Part shown: piece by piece, positions 1 to 7,100 of the stretch
How positions within the stretch are numbered: position 1 is the stretch's first letter
How the letters are laid out: each line of letters opens with the position of its first letter
Assembly (NCBI GenBank): GCA_031279925.1
Contig: JAITHQ010000228.1
Coordinates: 1 to 15,976, forward strand
Reading direction: 5' to 3'
Source of the DNA: Treponema sp.
GTDB taxonomy: Bacteria; Spirochaetota; Spirochaetia; Treponematales; Breznakiellaceae
DNA: 15,976 nucleotides
Notes under the pieces: model-generated
Database searches by the model: none
Told to the model about the DNA's origin: nothing
Seen by the model: only the letters and a program-made list of their open reading frames with translations
Position numbers and translations under genes: made by a program

Positions 1-69
1 GCGCCGGAGCGCGAAGGCGGCCCTGAATGAGCAAACACGAAGTTTGCGAATGAAGGGTGACTCCCCCAG
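1..69. repeat. Composite repeat block B, copy 1
   Basis: This 69-bp unit recurs at 166-234 almost unchanged; the only differences are in the five bases at 56-60. It contains the short palindrome GCAAAC/GTTTGC (31-36 and 42-47) and ends in CTCCCCCAG. A third, truncated copy begins at 404. It begins at the window edge, so the true left boundary is unknown. I see no coding potential. Confidence 0.85.
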
Positions 70-146
70 TAAATCTAAGGGGCGCAGCCCCTTGGGGAGT
101 CGAACCGGAGCGCTCCCGAAAAATGCCAAGGCGTAGCCTTGGAATA
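68..146. repeat. Composite repeat block A, copy 1
   Basis: This unit of about 79 bp recurs at 306-384 with a few substitutions and small indels. It carries two perfect hairpins with three-base loops: AAGGGGC/GCCCCTT around GCA (77-93) and CCAAGGC/GCCTTGG around GTA (126-142). It also holds the palindrome GGAGCGCTCC. The second copy changes the GTA loop to GCA but keeps both stems intact. Confidence 0.85.
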
Positions 147-165
147 GGCAATGCGGCGCATGGAT
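147..165. repeat. Inverted repeat joining blocks A and B
   Basis: The stem CGGCGC (154-159) pairs with GCGCCG (166-171) across ATGGAT. The equivalent junction at 391-410 is CCGGCGC/GCGCCGG across ATGGAC, so pairing is retained although the sequence differs. Confidence 0.6.
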
Positions 166-234
166 GCGCCGGAGCGCGAAGGCGGCCCTGAATGAGCAAA
201 CACGAAGTTTGCGAATGAAGAGCGACTCCCCCAG
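166..234. repeat. Composite repeat block B, copy 2
   Basis: This is a near-identical copy of bases 1-69. The order along the window is therefore B-A-B, then a terminator and a hairpin, then A and a truncated B. Confidence 0.85.
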
Positions 235-249
235 GAGATGCGAAACAAG

Positions 250-276
250 AAGGCCCCCAAAGGGGCCTTTTTCTTT
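250..276 (+). terminator. Rho-independent terminator
   Basis: An 8-bp stem AAGGCCCC/GGGGCCTT closes a four-base loop (258-261) and runs into TTTTTCTTT. It would stop plus-strand transcription entering from the left, from a gene outside the window. It sits inside the repeat array, so the array appears to have built up in the 3' region of an upstream gene. Confidence 0.75.
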
Positions 277-279
277 CAT

Positions 280-302
280 GGAGTTTCGCCTTGCGAAACT
301 CC
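280..302. repeat. Perfect 10-bp hairpin, CTT loop
   Basis: GGAGTTTCGC (280-289) pairs perfectly with GCGAAACTCC (293-302) around the three-base loop CTT. There is no T tract, so it is not a typical terminator. It closely resembles the hairpin at 15135-15157 in stem length and flanking stem bases. Confidence 0.8.
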
Positions 303-305
303 GCC

Positions 306-384
306 AGTAATCTAAGGGGCGCAGCCCCTTGGGGAGTCGAACCGGAGCGCTCCTTGAAAAATGCCAAGGCGCAGCCTTGGAATA
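306..384. repeat. Composite repeat block A, copy 2
   Basis: This is the second copy of the unit at 68-146, with hairpins at 314-330 (GCA loop) and 364-380 (GCA loop). Confidence 0.85.
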
Positions 385-390
385 GATATA

Positions 391-438
391 CCGGCGCATG
401 GACGCGCCGGGAGCGCGAAGGCGGAGCCACCAGGAGAT
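391..438. repeat. Junction palindrome and truncated block B
   Basis: The palindrome CCGGCGC/GCGCCGG (391-410) leads into a truncated block B that keeps the GCGCGAAGGCGG part, loses the middle, and resumes at CCAGGAGATG. That sequence also follows copy 2 at 231-240, so the deletion is internal. The array ends here; 439-519 shows nothing I can assign. Confidence 0.6.
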
Positions 439-519
439 GATAACGTAATTCATTATGTAGTAAGAAATTAGACAGCTACCGGAAAACCGGCGCTTATTTC
501 AATCTTCACAACTGTTAGT

Positions 520-541
520 CAGGGTGTTAGTAAACACCCTG
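520..541. repeat. Perfect 9-bp hairpin
   Basis: CAGGGTGTT (520-528) pairs with AACACCCTG (533-541) around AGTA. No T tract follows. A purine-rich GGGGGAG lies just downstream, before an ATG at 556 that opens no convincing gene. Confidence 0.6.
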
Positions 542-596
542 CGGGGGAGAACGAAATGCGCCGATACTACTTATTCAGCCGAAAAGTCATCTGCTA

Positions 597-719
597 TGCG
601 GAACTTGTGACCCAGGCGGGGATCAAGTTAAGTCCAAAATCCACGAAGACCAGAACGGCCATAAGCATAGATACAAATCGCGGGCTTGTCCAGATTGCGG
701 ACTGTTTTTCCAGCAATGA
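597..719 (+). pseudogene. Possible transposase zinc-ribbon remnant
   Basis: One plus-strand frame reads CGTC, then a basic stretch ending GHKHRYKSRACPDCGLFFQ, then a stop (717-719). The CxxC...RYxxxxCxxCGxxF layout resembles the N-terminal zinc ribbon of IS1- or IS1595-type transposases. The frame has no good start, and nothing recognisable of a catalytic domain follows before the MITE. The resemblance rests on a few residues, so the assignment is tentative. The longer overlapping frame starting at 556 runs through the MITE and antisense to the XRE gene and is not a credible gene. Confidence 0.3.
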
Positions 720-828
720 CGCGGGGCCTTTGCCAATGCGCACGGAACCTGATTACGCCTGGGGGCTACCGTTTTTCTCCTGTGGCAGTGTCTGTCCACA
801 CCGCCGGTTATGGTATAGGCAGTCCTTA

Positions 829-972
829 GAGCCTGTTCAAATTGTGGATTTTTACGGTCAAGAAACCGCAAAAATCCCGATTTTCGGGCTCTGCGAACAT
901 TCGGTTCGATGGAGCCTGCAAGGTAGAATTTTGGCGTTTGCAACGCCAAAATTCCAGATTTTGAACAGGCTC
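829..972. mobile_element. MITE-like element, 144 bp, TTA target duplication
   Basis: Terminal inverted repeats start GAGCCTGTTCAAA on the left (829-841). The right end reads the same on the opposite strand (972-960). Similarity continues inward: about 23 of 26 positions match, counting from base 828. The direct repeat TTA flanks both ends (826-828 and 973-975). Inside is a perfect 13-bp hairpin, GAATTTTGGCGTT (926-938) against its complement (942-954), around a TGC loop. There is no coding capacity. A 3-bp TNA duplication with ends beginning GAGCCTG is reminiscent of the IS1031 group of IS5, so the mobilising transposase may be of that kind; this is an inference. The right-hand TTA is also the stop codon of the XRE gene. 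Confidence 0.85.
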
Positions 973-1323
973 TTACCCCTTTTCCTTGCTTTTATGCAAG
1001 GTTTCGGCAAGTTCCCGTATCTGTTTTACGATATATTCCCTGAAAAGCGGGTCAAGTTCATTAAAAATCTCTAAAAGCTGCTCTAATTGAATGTCCGCCG
1101 CCTTATCACTGAACATTTCTCCCTTGCCTGTTGTCAAAAATTCTTTTGAAACGCCGTATTGAGCGCATATCAACGCGATAATACGGTCATTTATAGGGCG
1201 GTTTCCCTTTTCCATCTGCGCGTAATACGACTGGCTTACATAGATTCCTTGACAAAAGCCCTTTTGGGTAAGCCCTAACGCTTCTCTCACGGCAATAAAT
1301 CTGTCCTGAATTTTTGCAATCAT
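973..1323 (-). CDS. XRE-family transcriptional repressor, 116 aa
   Basis: A small cytoplasmic DNA-binding protein. Residues of about 6-63 form a Cro/CI-type helix-turn-helix, including EALGLTQKGF, then YVSQSYYAQMEKGNRPI as turn and recognition helix. The segment ending KEFLTTGKGEMF is typical of phage-style repressors, and the C-terminus (about 70-116) is a charged helix that could dimerise. I chose the ATG at 1323 because AAGGA lies about 8 bases upstream on the minus strand and the promoter lies beyond. An upstream extension in the same frame would run through the promoter region. The gene is divergent from the 1469-13541 operon and shares its control region, so it probably represses both itself and the operon. 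Its stop codon is the target duplication of the neighbouring MITE. No peptidase domain is present, so any inducer acts otherwise. Confidence 0.85.
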   Translation of the reverse strand: MIAKIQDRFIAVREALGLTQKGFCQGIYVSQSYYAQMEKGNRPINDRIIALICAQYGVSKEFLTTGKGEMFSDKAADIQLEQLLEIFNELDPLFREYIVKQIRELAETLHKSKEKG

Positions 1324-1386
1324 GGCGTATTCCTTATCAATACGATACATTAAGCTTTCCAAAAAAGCAACATTTTTCTCAAATTT

Positions 1387-1416
1387 ATTACAAAAGAATG
1401 AAAAACCTCTTGACAA
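1387..1416 (-). promoter_or_regulatory. Promoter of the XRE repressor gene
   Basis: Read on the minus strand, TTGTCA (1416-1411), an 18-bp spacer and TGTAAT (1392-1387) match the -35 and -10 consensus well. The -35 overlaps the plus-strand -35 of the divergent operon (1410-1415), so the two polymerases cannot bind at once. Confidence 0.55.
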
Positions 1417-1439
1417 TGGTCTATGCGATATTTTACGAT
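1410..1439 (+). promoter_or_regulatory. Promoter of the main operon
   Basis: A perfect TTGACA (1410-1415), an 18-bp spacer and TACGAT (1434-1439) lie just upstream of the first operon gene, placing transcription start near 1446. The long spacer and imperfect -10 suggest modest strength. The inverted repeat at 1415-1452 covers it. Confidence 0.55.
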
Positions 1440-1452
1440 TACATAGACCATT
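1415..1452. promoter_or_regulatory. Operator: perfect 11-bp inverted repeat
   Basis: AATGGTCTATG (1415-1425) and CATAGACCATT (1442-1452) are perfect inverted repeats separated by 16 bp, so their centres are 27 bp apart. The left arm sits between the two promoters next to the shared -35 sequences. The right arm covers the operon's predicted start site. This is the expected layout for cooperative or looped binding by the adjacent XRE repressor. The arms are not internally palindromic, so each could be a half-site or a single-monomer site. Confidence 0.7.
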
Positions 1453-1468
1453 CAAAAGGATAGTGAAA

Positions 1469-1672
1469 ATGGACGGAGTAGATAAAGGAGTATCTTACTA
1501 TTTTGAGAAGAATTTTAAGGATTTGCCCATGAAAAACCGGGTAAAACTGATAAAGACGGCTAAAAGCCTTTTGGAAACCCAAAAGGCAAGCAAGGAAAAC
1601 GCCTCGTTTGCCGACGGCCCCATTTCACTGGCGGGCGGAGATCCCAACAGTATGATGAAGGTCAAGGAGTGA
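1469..1672 (+). CDS. Small hypothetical protein, 67 aa, first operon gene
   Basis: I do not recognise this protein. It is soluble, basic and probably mostly helical over residues 8-45, with a looser tail rich in Gly, Ser and Asp. I chose the ATG at 1469 because AAAAGGA ends 8 bases upstream and it lies downstream of the promoter; the longer frame back to 1322 would cross the promoter and operator. The stop overlaps the AAGGAG that serves the next gene, so the two are tightly coupled. Being first in the operon it could be an adaptor or a regulator of the machine, but nothing in the sequence shows which. Confidence 0.6.
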   Translation: MDGVDKGVSYYFEKNFKDLPMKNRVKLIKTAKSLLETQKASKENASFADGPISLAGGDPNSMMKVKE

Positions 1673-1677
1673 ATAAA

Positions 1678-3204
1678 GTGAAAAAACGCTTTTCCGGTAA
1701 GCCCTTTTTGCCGTTGTTTTTAGTGTTTGCGGCCGGCGTAACCGTACTTGAAGGCTGCGGCGGGGGGCGCGTTTTTACCGGAGTACGGGAATCCCCCCCT
1801 GAAGCGAACGATACGGCGGCGGCCCCGCAGGTGCATCTGTTTTACGACAAAACCGAATCAATGGGAGGTTTCACCATTGGCGGCGACAATTCCAATTATG
1901 TTAAGACCCTCATGGGCCTGTGGGATGCGGTAACGGATACGGCAAGCGGCGGGGAACTGATGTTCTATGAGTATGGAGACTTAAAAATCCAGCTTGTAGA
2001 CCCCTCTATTGTACAGCGGGTGCAGCAGGAAGCCTGGCGTCCCGCCTTCTACGGCGACAGGGATTATAGCAGGGGGACCGAGATACGAAAAAATGACGAG
2101 AAGCCCTTTCAGTCGATGGTTGAATATACCGGTGTATTAATGGAAGAAAACCGGGGTATGAAACAGCTCTATGCCGCAGTTACCGATCTCTATGAACCCG
2201 CCGGTAATTACCGTGCTTTCAGCGATTTTTTTGCCCGTGCCTTTGCCAACGGCCTTTCCGGCGCGTTGTTCGCGGTTGATACCGCGTTCCGGGGGAATAT
2301 ACACCGCCTCGATCCGGTTCGTCCCAATGTCAGTATATGGTCCCAGGGAGAATCGGTCTTCTTCGTCTTTGCGGCCGGTTCGCCGGATCTTATGGCAGCG
2401 TTTTACGAAAAGCTGCGGGAAGAGCTGGGAAACCGCTCCCTCTCGTCCCCGCTGAACAGCGTACTTTTTATGAGCGAGTCTGGTAAACAAATCAAAGAAA
2501 ACAAAGAAAGCCGGCTCTGGAAGCCCGATGCCGTGGTAGTGGCGCAGAATGAGCAGCGGTTTAATAGGGAAGAAAACCTTTTCGCCAGGGTTAATCTGCG
2601 TCCTCCCCGCTCTACCCGGGAACTTGGCCTTTTTGAGTGGGCACCGGTCGAAAAGGGCTATGCCCAGGAAGCGGCTGAGGTAGAAGTCTACAATATGCTT
2701 GGCAAAACCGGCTCGCGCTATTTTGCCGGAATTTCTGGCGTCATTACCGATCGGGATGCTTTTGAGTATGGTATCGAGGTATATCCGGCGTATACCGCCG
2801 CCAGGGGCGCAAAAGTAAAACCCGGCGAGCTTTCGGCGTTTAGTTCTCCCGGTTCTTCCAAGGCAAATCTGTTTAGCGGACAGATATTTAGTGATAGCGA
2901 TGTCCCCGAGGAACTAAAAAACCAAAGTTCATCCAGCCGTCTCTTTTTCTCGCTGGACATCGAGAGCGGTTCTCTTGAAAGCGGCATCTGGCGGCTTGAT
3001 TACCGCTTGGTCCCGGGTGCCAAAGTTCCCGCGTGGGTTACGGAAAAAAACACCCCAAACCGGGCCGATCTGAGCGGCAATCCCCATGGAAAAGTGCTTA
3101 ACCTGGAACCGATGTACAAGAACATTGCCGCGGCCTTTAATGAGGCGCTCGATGATACGCAGCGGGGCATCTGGGTTGATACCATCTATTTGGTAAAACG
3201 CTGA
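1678..3204 (+). CDS. vWA-domain lipoprotein, 508 aa
   Basis: A predicted lipoprotein acting outside the inner membrane. A basic N-terminus and a hydrophobic stretch (about residues 9-23) lead to the lipobox VLEGC, with Cys27 as the lipidation site. A von Willebrand factor A-type domain follows: strand VHLFYDKTESMGG carries the metal-binding DxTxS motif (Asp57, Thr59, Ser61), and YAAVTDLYEP supplies a later metal-site Asp (Asp170). Such domains usually bind Mg2+ and mediate protein contacts. The remaining 300 or so residues look like beta-rich modules that I cannot name. I preferred the GTG at 1678, 8 bases after AAGGAG, over the GTG at 1669, which overlaps that site. vWA proteins are known neighbours of tubulin-like proteins such as the one encoded downstream, which supports a partnership. 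Confidence 0.75.
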   Translation: MKKRFSGKPFLPLFLVFAAGVTVLEGCGGGRVFTGVRESPPEANDTAAAPQVHLFYDKTESMGGFTIGGDNSNYVKTLMGLWDAVTDTASGGELMFYEYGDLKIQLVDPSIVQRVQQEAWRPAFYGDRDYSRGTEIRKNDEKPFQSMVEYTGVLMEENRGMKQLYAAVTDLYEPAGNYRAFSDFFARAFANGLSGALFAVDTAFRGNIHRLDPVRPNVSIWSQGESVFFVFAAGSPDLMAAFYEKLREELGNRSLSSPLNSVLFMSESGKQIKENKESRLWKPDAVVVAQNEQRFNREENLFARVNLRPPRSTRELGLFEWAPVEKGYAQEAAEVEVYNMLGKTGSRYFAGISGVITDRDAFEYGIEVYPAYTAARGAKVKPGELSAFSSPGSSKANLFSGQIFSDSDVPEELKNQSSSSRLFFSLDIESGSLESGIWRLDYRLVPGAKVPAWVTEKNTPNRADLSGNPHGKVLNLEPMYKNIAAAFNEALDDTQRGIWVDTIYLVKR

Positions 3205-3236
3205 CGCCGCAATTTTTGAAAGGATGGTTTTTGGAA

Positions 3237-3641
3237 ATGAAAGAAAGAAATAATCCGGACAGCCGGATAAACATCATCATCGCGCTGGTGTTTATACTGC
3301 TGGTTTGCCTATTAAGCGGCTGCCGGAGGAGAGAAAGAAAGCTGGACGCGGCAAAAGTGCCGTTCCCCGATACTATTACCACGGGAGCGGAACTGGTAAA
3401 TGCCCTTGACAGCGTTATAGATGTTGTTCCCGGGCTCATACGGCAATCAAACAATGGAGACGCGGAATCGGGCAAAAAGATAGACCAAATCGTTGATGTC
3501 CTCTCAAGGGTTGATTATGAGCATCTGGATTTGACAGCATCCCAGAAATTGGGGCTTGTTTCCATGTCTGGAAAAGCATTGCCAATATTGAAAGAAATAA
3601 TGTCTGATAGTATGTTATCAGGATTGCTTTCGATGTTTTAA
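3237..3641 (+). CDS. Small lipoprotein, 134 aa
   Basis: Residues 11-26 are strongly hydrophobic and end in the lipobox LLSGC (Cys29), followed by a very basic RRRERK. The mature part, about 105 residues, is mainly helical and acidic, with no domain I recognise. It would be tethered to the inner or outer membrane facing the periplasm. The arginine cluster right after the Cys is unusual and might favour inner-membrane retention. The start is uncertain: ATG 3237 is the conventional choice, but TTG 3231 sits at better distance from AAAGGA (3219-3224). It lies between the vWA lipoprotein and a membrane protein in the operon, so a role in the same envelope complex is likely. Confidence 0.65.
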   Translation: MKERNNPDSRINIIIALVFILLVCLLSGCRRRERKLDAAKVPFPDTITTGAELVNALDSVIDVVPGLIRQSNNGDAESGKKIDQIVDVLSRVDYEHLDLTASQKLGLVSMSGKALPILKEIMSDSMLSGLLSMF

Positions 3642-3721
3642 ATTTTTAAGGAGTTATCATTAACACTTCGTGTTAATGTTCGATAATACCGCCGCTCACG
3701 CGGCTTATAAAGGGGCTGAAT
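3642..3721 (+). promoter_or_regulatory. Intergenic hairpins with an orphan ribosome-binding site
   Basis: This is the largest gap in the operon. AAGGAG (3648-3653) has no start codon behind it. Instead the perfect hairpin CATTAACAC/GTGTTAATG around TTC (3658-3678) follows, then GCCGC/GCGGC around TCAC (3691-3704), then AAGGGG (3710-3715) serving the ATG at 3722. Neither hairpin has a T tract. The layout suggests a hairpin element inserted between an original ribosome-binding site and its gene; the structures could also adjust mRNA stability or ratios within the operon. Confidence 0.5.
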
Positions 3722-4174
3722 ATGTTTGGAACGTTTATTAAACAGTCGATCAAGGCTTTGCCGTTTGTGGTGCTGTTCCCGCTGGTAACTTATGTGCTTT
3801 CGCGGTTTCTCTTTGAGGACTATCTGTACAGTTCGGCGGTGAACGATTTGTTTATCGGGTTCTACCTTAATTATGGGATGATAGGGTTTGTTATCGCCCT
3901 GGTGATAAATCCCATGCTGGTTTTATTACTGCCGGCGTTGGCCGGCGGGCTTGATCCGGCAAAAAAACGCGGTCAGTTTTATACGGGTTTTTTTACAGAC
4001 ATCGCGTTCATGCTGCTGATCCCCATCGTCCTGTTTTTCATGTTTGCGCTGGACGGGCTTACGATCACCTTGCTTATCGGCCTTCACGCGCTCTGCTTCC
4101 CGGTTCCCTTTGTTTTAGGGGCATTGTTTGTCTCTCCGGCATACCGGCGGGCATTTTGGTTTACCCAGCGTTAA
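3722..4174 (+). CDS. Four-TM integral membrane protein, 150 aa
   Basis: The sequence is almost entirely hydrophobic, with probable membrane helices near residues 11-30, 48-75, 90-110 and 113-137 and short loops. A charged loop around residue 80 (DPAKKRG) is probably cytoplasmic. I see no catalytic motif and no family I recognise. AAGGGG lies 6 bases before the ATG. The gene sits directly before the giant tubulin/actin-like gene with 25 bases between them, so it is a candidate membrane anchor or receptor for that protein. Confidence 0.65.
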   Translation: MFGTFIKQSIKALPFVVLFPLVTYVLSRFLFEDYLYSSAVNDLFIGFYLNYGMIGFVIALVINPMLVLLLPALAGGLDPAKKRGQFYTGFFTDIAFMLLIPIVLFFMFALDGLTITLLIGLHALCFPVPFVLGALFVSPAYRRAFWFTQR

Positions 4175-4199
4175 CACACGAAATAAGGAGAATGAAAAA

Positions 4200-7100
4200 A
4201 TGGCAAAACTGCATATTGTTGGCATTGGCGGGACGGGGCACAAGGTGCTTCAGTCGGCGATACACCTGGCGGCCTGCGGGGCGTTTAAGGGGAAAGTGGG
4301 AACCCATGAAATAAGCGAAGTCCGGGTTATGACCATAGACGCGGATGATTCAAACGGGAATCTTAACCTGACGCAAAAGACCCTGGAGGCATACCAGGCG
4401 TTTAAAAGCGCGATTTCTGGCGGCGAATTCGGCCTTGCGGATATTGCCGCGGGGAAGACCCTCAATATGCGCCTGTACGACGGCGAAAAAGACAGCATCA
4501 ACAAGACCTTTAACATTGCCAAATTCTCCGGACGCGGCGAAGATGCGCTGCTCCGCTTTTTATACACCGACGCGGAAATTGACGCGGAGTTTAACCAGGG
4601 CTTTTACGGGCATACCTCAATAGGCACCCTTATTGTGGAAAATATGTTCAACGATGAAAAATCAGGATGGAAAGATTTTGAGTCGAGCATAACCGATGGT
4701 GATTTTGTCGTTGTTACCGGCTCGATTTTTGGCGGCACCGGCGCGTCGGCTATTCCCGTAGCCCTGCAAAACCTGTCTGCCCTTAAAGAGAAAAAATCTT
4801 TTAACCTTGCCGCCATTATGCTTACCCCCTATTTCAACGCGGTTGGCGACATACAGGAAGCGGGACAACTCCAGCCGGATTCAAGCAAATTTCAGGTAAA
4901 AGCGAAGGCGGGGCTGTACTATTACCGCTTGCAGAACCGCTATAAGCTGACAGACGCGCTCTATATCATTGGCGAACCGGAATCGAATTATTCCAACGAA
5001 GCCGCCTCGCGGGGATCGTTAAAACAGCTCAACAAGGCGCACCCCATGGAACTTTTTGCCGCGACGGGTATATTTGATTTTATCGTCGAATCGAAGGACC
5101 GCACGGGGAAAAACGGGATTATCACCGCCGACCGGGATAAGACGAAGGAGGGGGACTATTGTTATACTTGGGGTATGCTGCAAAAGGCGGGGCAGAATTT
5201 CCCCTCCGCCATGCAGAACTTTTTGCGCATAGCGATCTTTTATAACAAGATGCTTTACAACGATATAAAGAACCAGAACGGACCGGGGGTATGGCAGAGT
5301 TTGTACGAAAAGAAATCATCGGACGAAAAATCCCCGGATAAGGGAAAACTCTGTGACCTGCGGGATGCCAGCAATAACCTGCTCTTCGAGAATATCTACG
5401 GCTATCTCAGGCTGTTTGTCGATTGGATGTACGACCTGCACAAAAAGAATCTTATAGATATTGATAAGAATCCTGATGCATGGGAACCGGATACGCGGGT
5501 ACGCTTTTTTAACACCGGCGGCCACGATGATGGGGACCTGTTTAACAATAAACCGGTAACCAATTATGCCCTGCCCGGTTTTGACGATCTGGTGTACAAC
5601 GAGCGGGACGCGCGAAAACCGGAATGGATTTATGCCATGCTCTGCGAGAAGCTCCCCGCGAGGAACAAAAGCCAAAAAGGGGGGCCGTTTGCCGCCCTTT
5701 TTGACAGCCTCTTTGAACTCATCAAAGCGCCGCAAAAGAAGGGGGCTTTTGACAAAACGAGCGGCCCGGAAAAGATAGATTACGATTCGGTCTTCTATTT
5801 TTCCCAGGAGAATAATGTTACTCCCCAGCGGGGAAACGCCGGGGCTAACAAGTTGTGGACATCAGCCGATTCGAAGCTGCTGTTCGATATTGCCGACGGG
5901 CTGCCCAATACGACGGGCAAGAACTTTACCCGCAACGATATGTCGATCCCTTCTCCCTGGTCTATCTTTATTATGAATGAACTTGCCTTAACCGAAGAAA
6001 AGTTCAAGCAGATTAATAAAAACGCCTTCAACCAGTGGTGCGGCATTCTTGCTCTTGTCGCGCTGCGTAAACTCAACGGCTATGACGATTTACAATTGGA
6101 ATCTCTGAACTATGCCGATGAAACGGACGCGTTTATTACGACCGCCCGTAATACGTGTACCCCGCAAAGTTTCATATTCGGCGATCTAAAAAATCAGGAC
6201 TGGACGAAATGCGTCAGGGTTTCGCTGAACGGTAAAACCCTCGCGTTTTTGGCGAATAATACGCTGGTGTGTCCGGCGTACACATTAGAAGATACCAAAA
6301 TCGTGCTTAACAAAATGGCCCCGACGATTGTAAACGCGGAAGGGGAATTCCTTCCGCCGGAAAATTATTTTTCCAGCACTTCCAGCCCGAAAAATCTCAA
6401 GGCAAAACACGGACTGCGTCTTTTTCTCGAAGACTTACAAAAGGCGCTTACCGAGGCGGTCAACGACTCAAACGGTAAACTTATCGAAAAGCTCCAAAAG
6501 CATACCGATACTTTTTTGGCTGCCTTGGGCGGTGATAAGATTACCCCTATCCCGTCTATCAATATTACGGCTTACAAAAAAATTACGAGCGTAGAAACGC
6601 TGTTTGACCGGCTTTGTCCCGAGGATCACGGGCCGAAGGAAGAATCGCCCTTTATGCTTGACGGTATGCTTGCCGAAGCAAAAGAGAAGGTTGTGCTTAT
6701 CGGCGATAATATCTGCGAGATAAGCTGGACAAGTCCCGACGCGGCGGAAATTCATATCACCGATCAGCTTTTGTACAACAAGGTTGACGCCGCAAATATT
6801 CCCGGCTTGCACGGTCAGGTTAAAAACAACATCCGTTTAGTCTGGGACGATAAACTCCTCGCCGATTCAATGGTAATGATAACCAGAGGAGATGCCCCGG
6901 TTTTTGAACAGGTTCTGTCAAACCCAAGCCTTCCCGCCGAATATGAAATTATCTGGCCGGTATACGCGGACCTCGCAAAGTGGTTCAGCATGGAAGCGCT
7001 GAACCGTATGCTCTCCGTTAGCATGACAAGGGATACCGTAACGGTTACGCTTACCCTGAAAGTAAAGGGGAGCTACGGCAACGGCAGGCATATTGTCCAG

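Noticed and set aside
1..438. CRISPR array
   Set aside because: The repeats are long, differ in spacing, and are separated by other repeated blocks rather than unique spacers; no cas genes.
1..438. tRNA or rRNA genes in the hairpin-rich array
   Set aside because: The hairpins do not form a cloverleaf, and no conserved T-arm or CCA-type end is seen.
556..1074. 172-aa plus-strand ORF with GGGGGAG before its ATG
   Set aside because: It runs through the MITE and then antisense to the 3' part of the XRE gene, with no recognisable protein features.
1322..1468. Upstream extension of the first operon gene to ATG 1322
   Set aside because: It would cross the operon promoter and operator; ATG 1469 has a well-placed AAAAGGA.
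4128..4199. Upstream start for the giant protein
   Set aside because: It overlaps the preceding membrane protein gene, and the tubulin-like sequence begins right at the ATG at 4200, which has AAGGAG.
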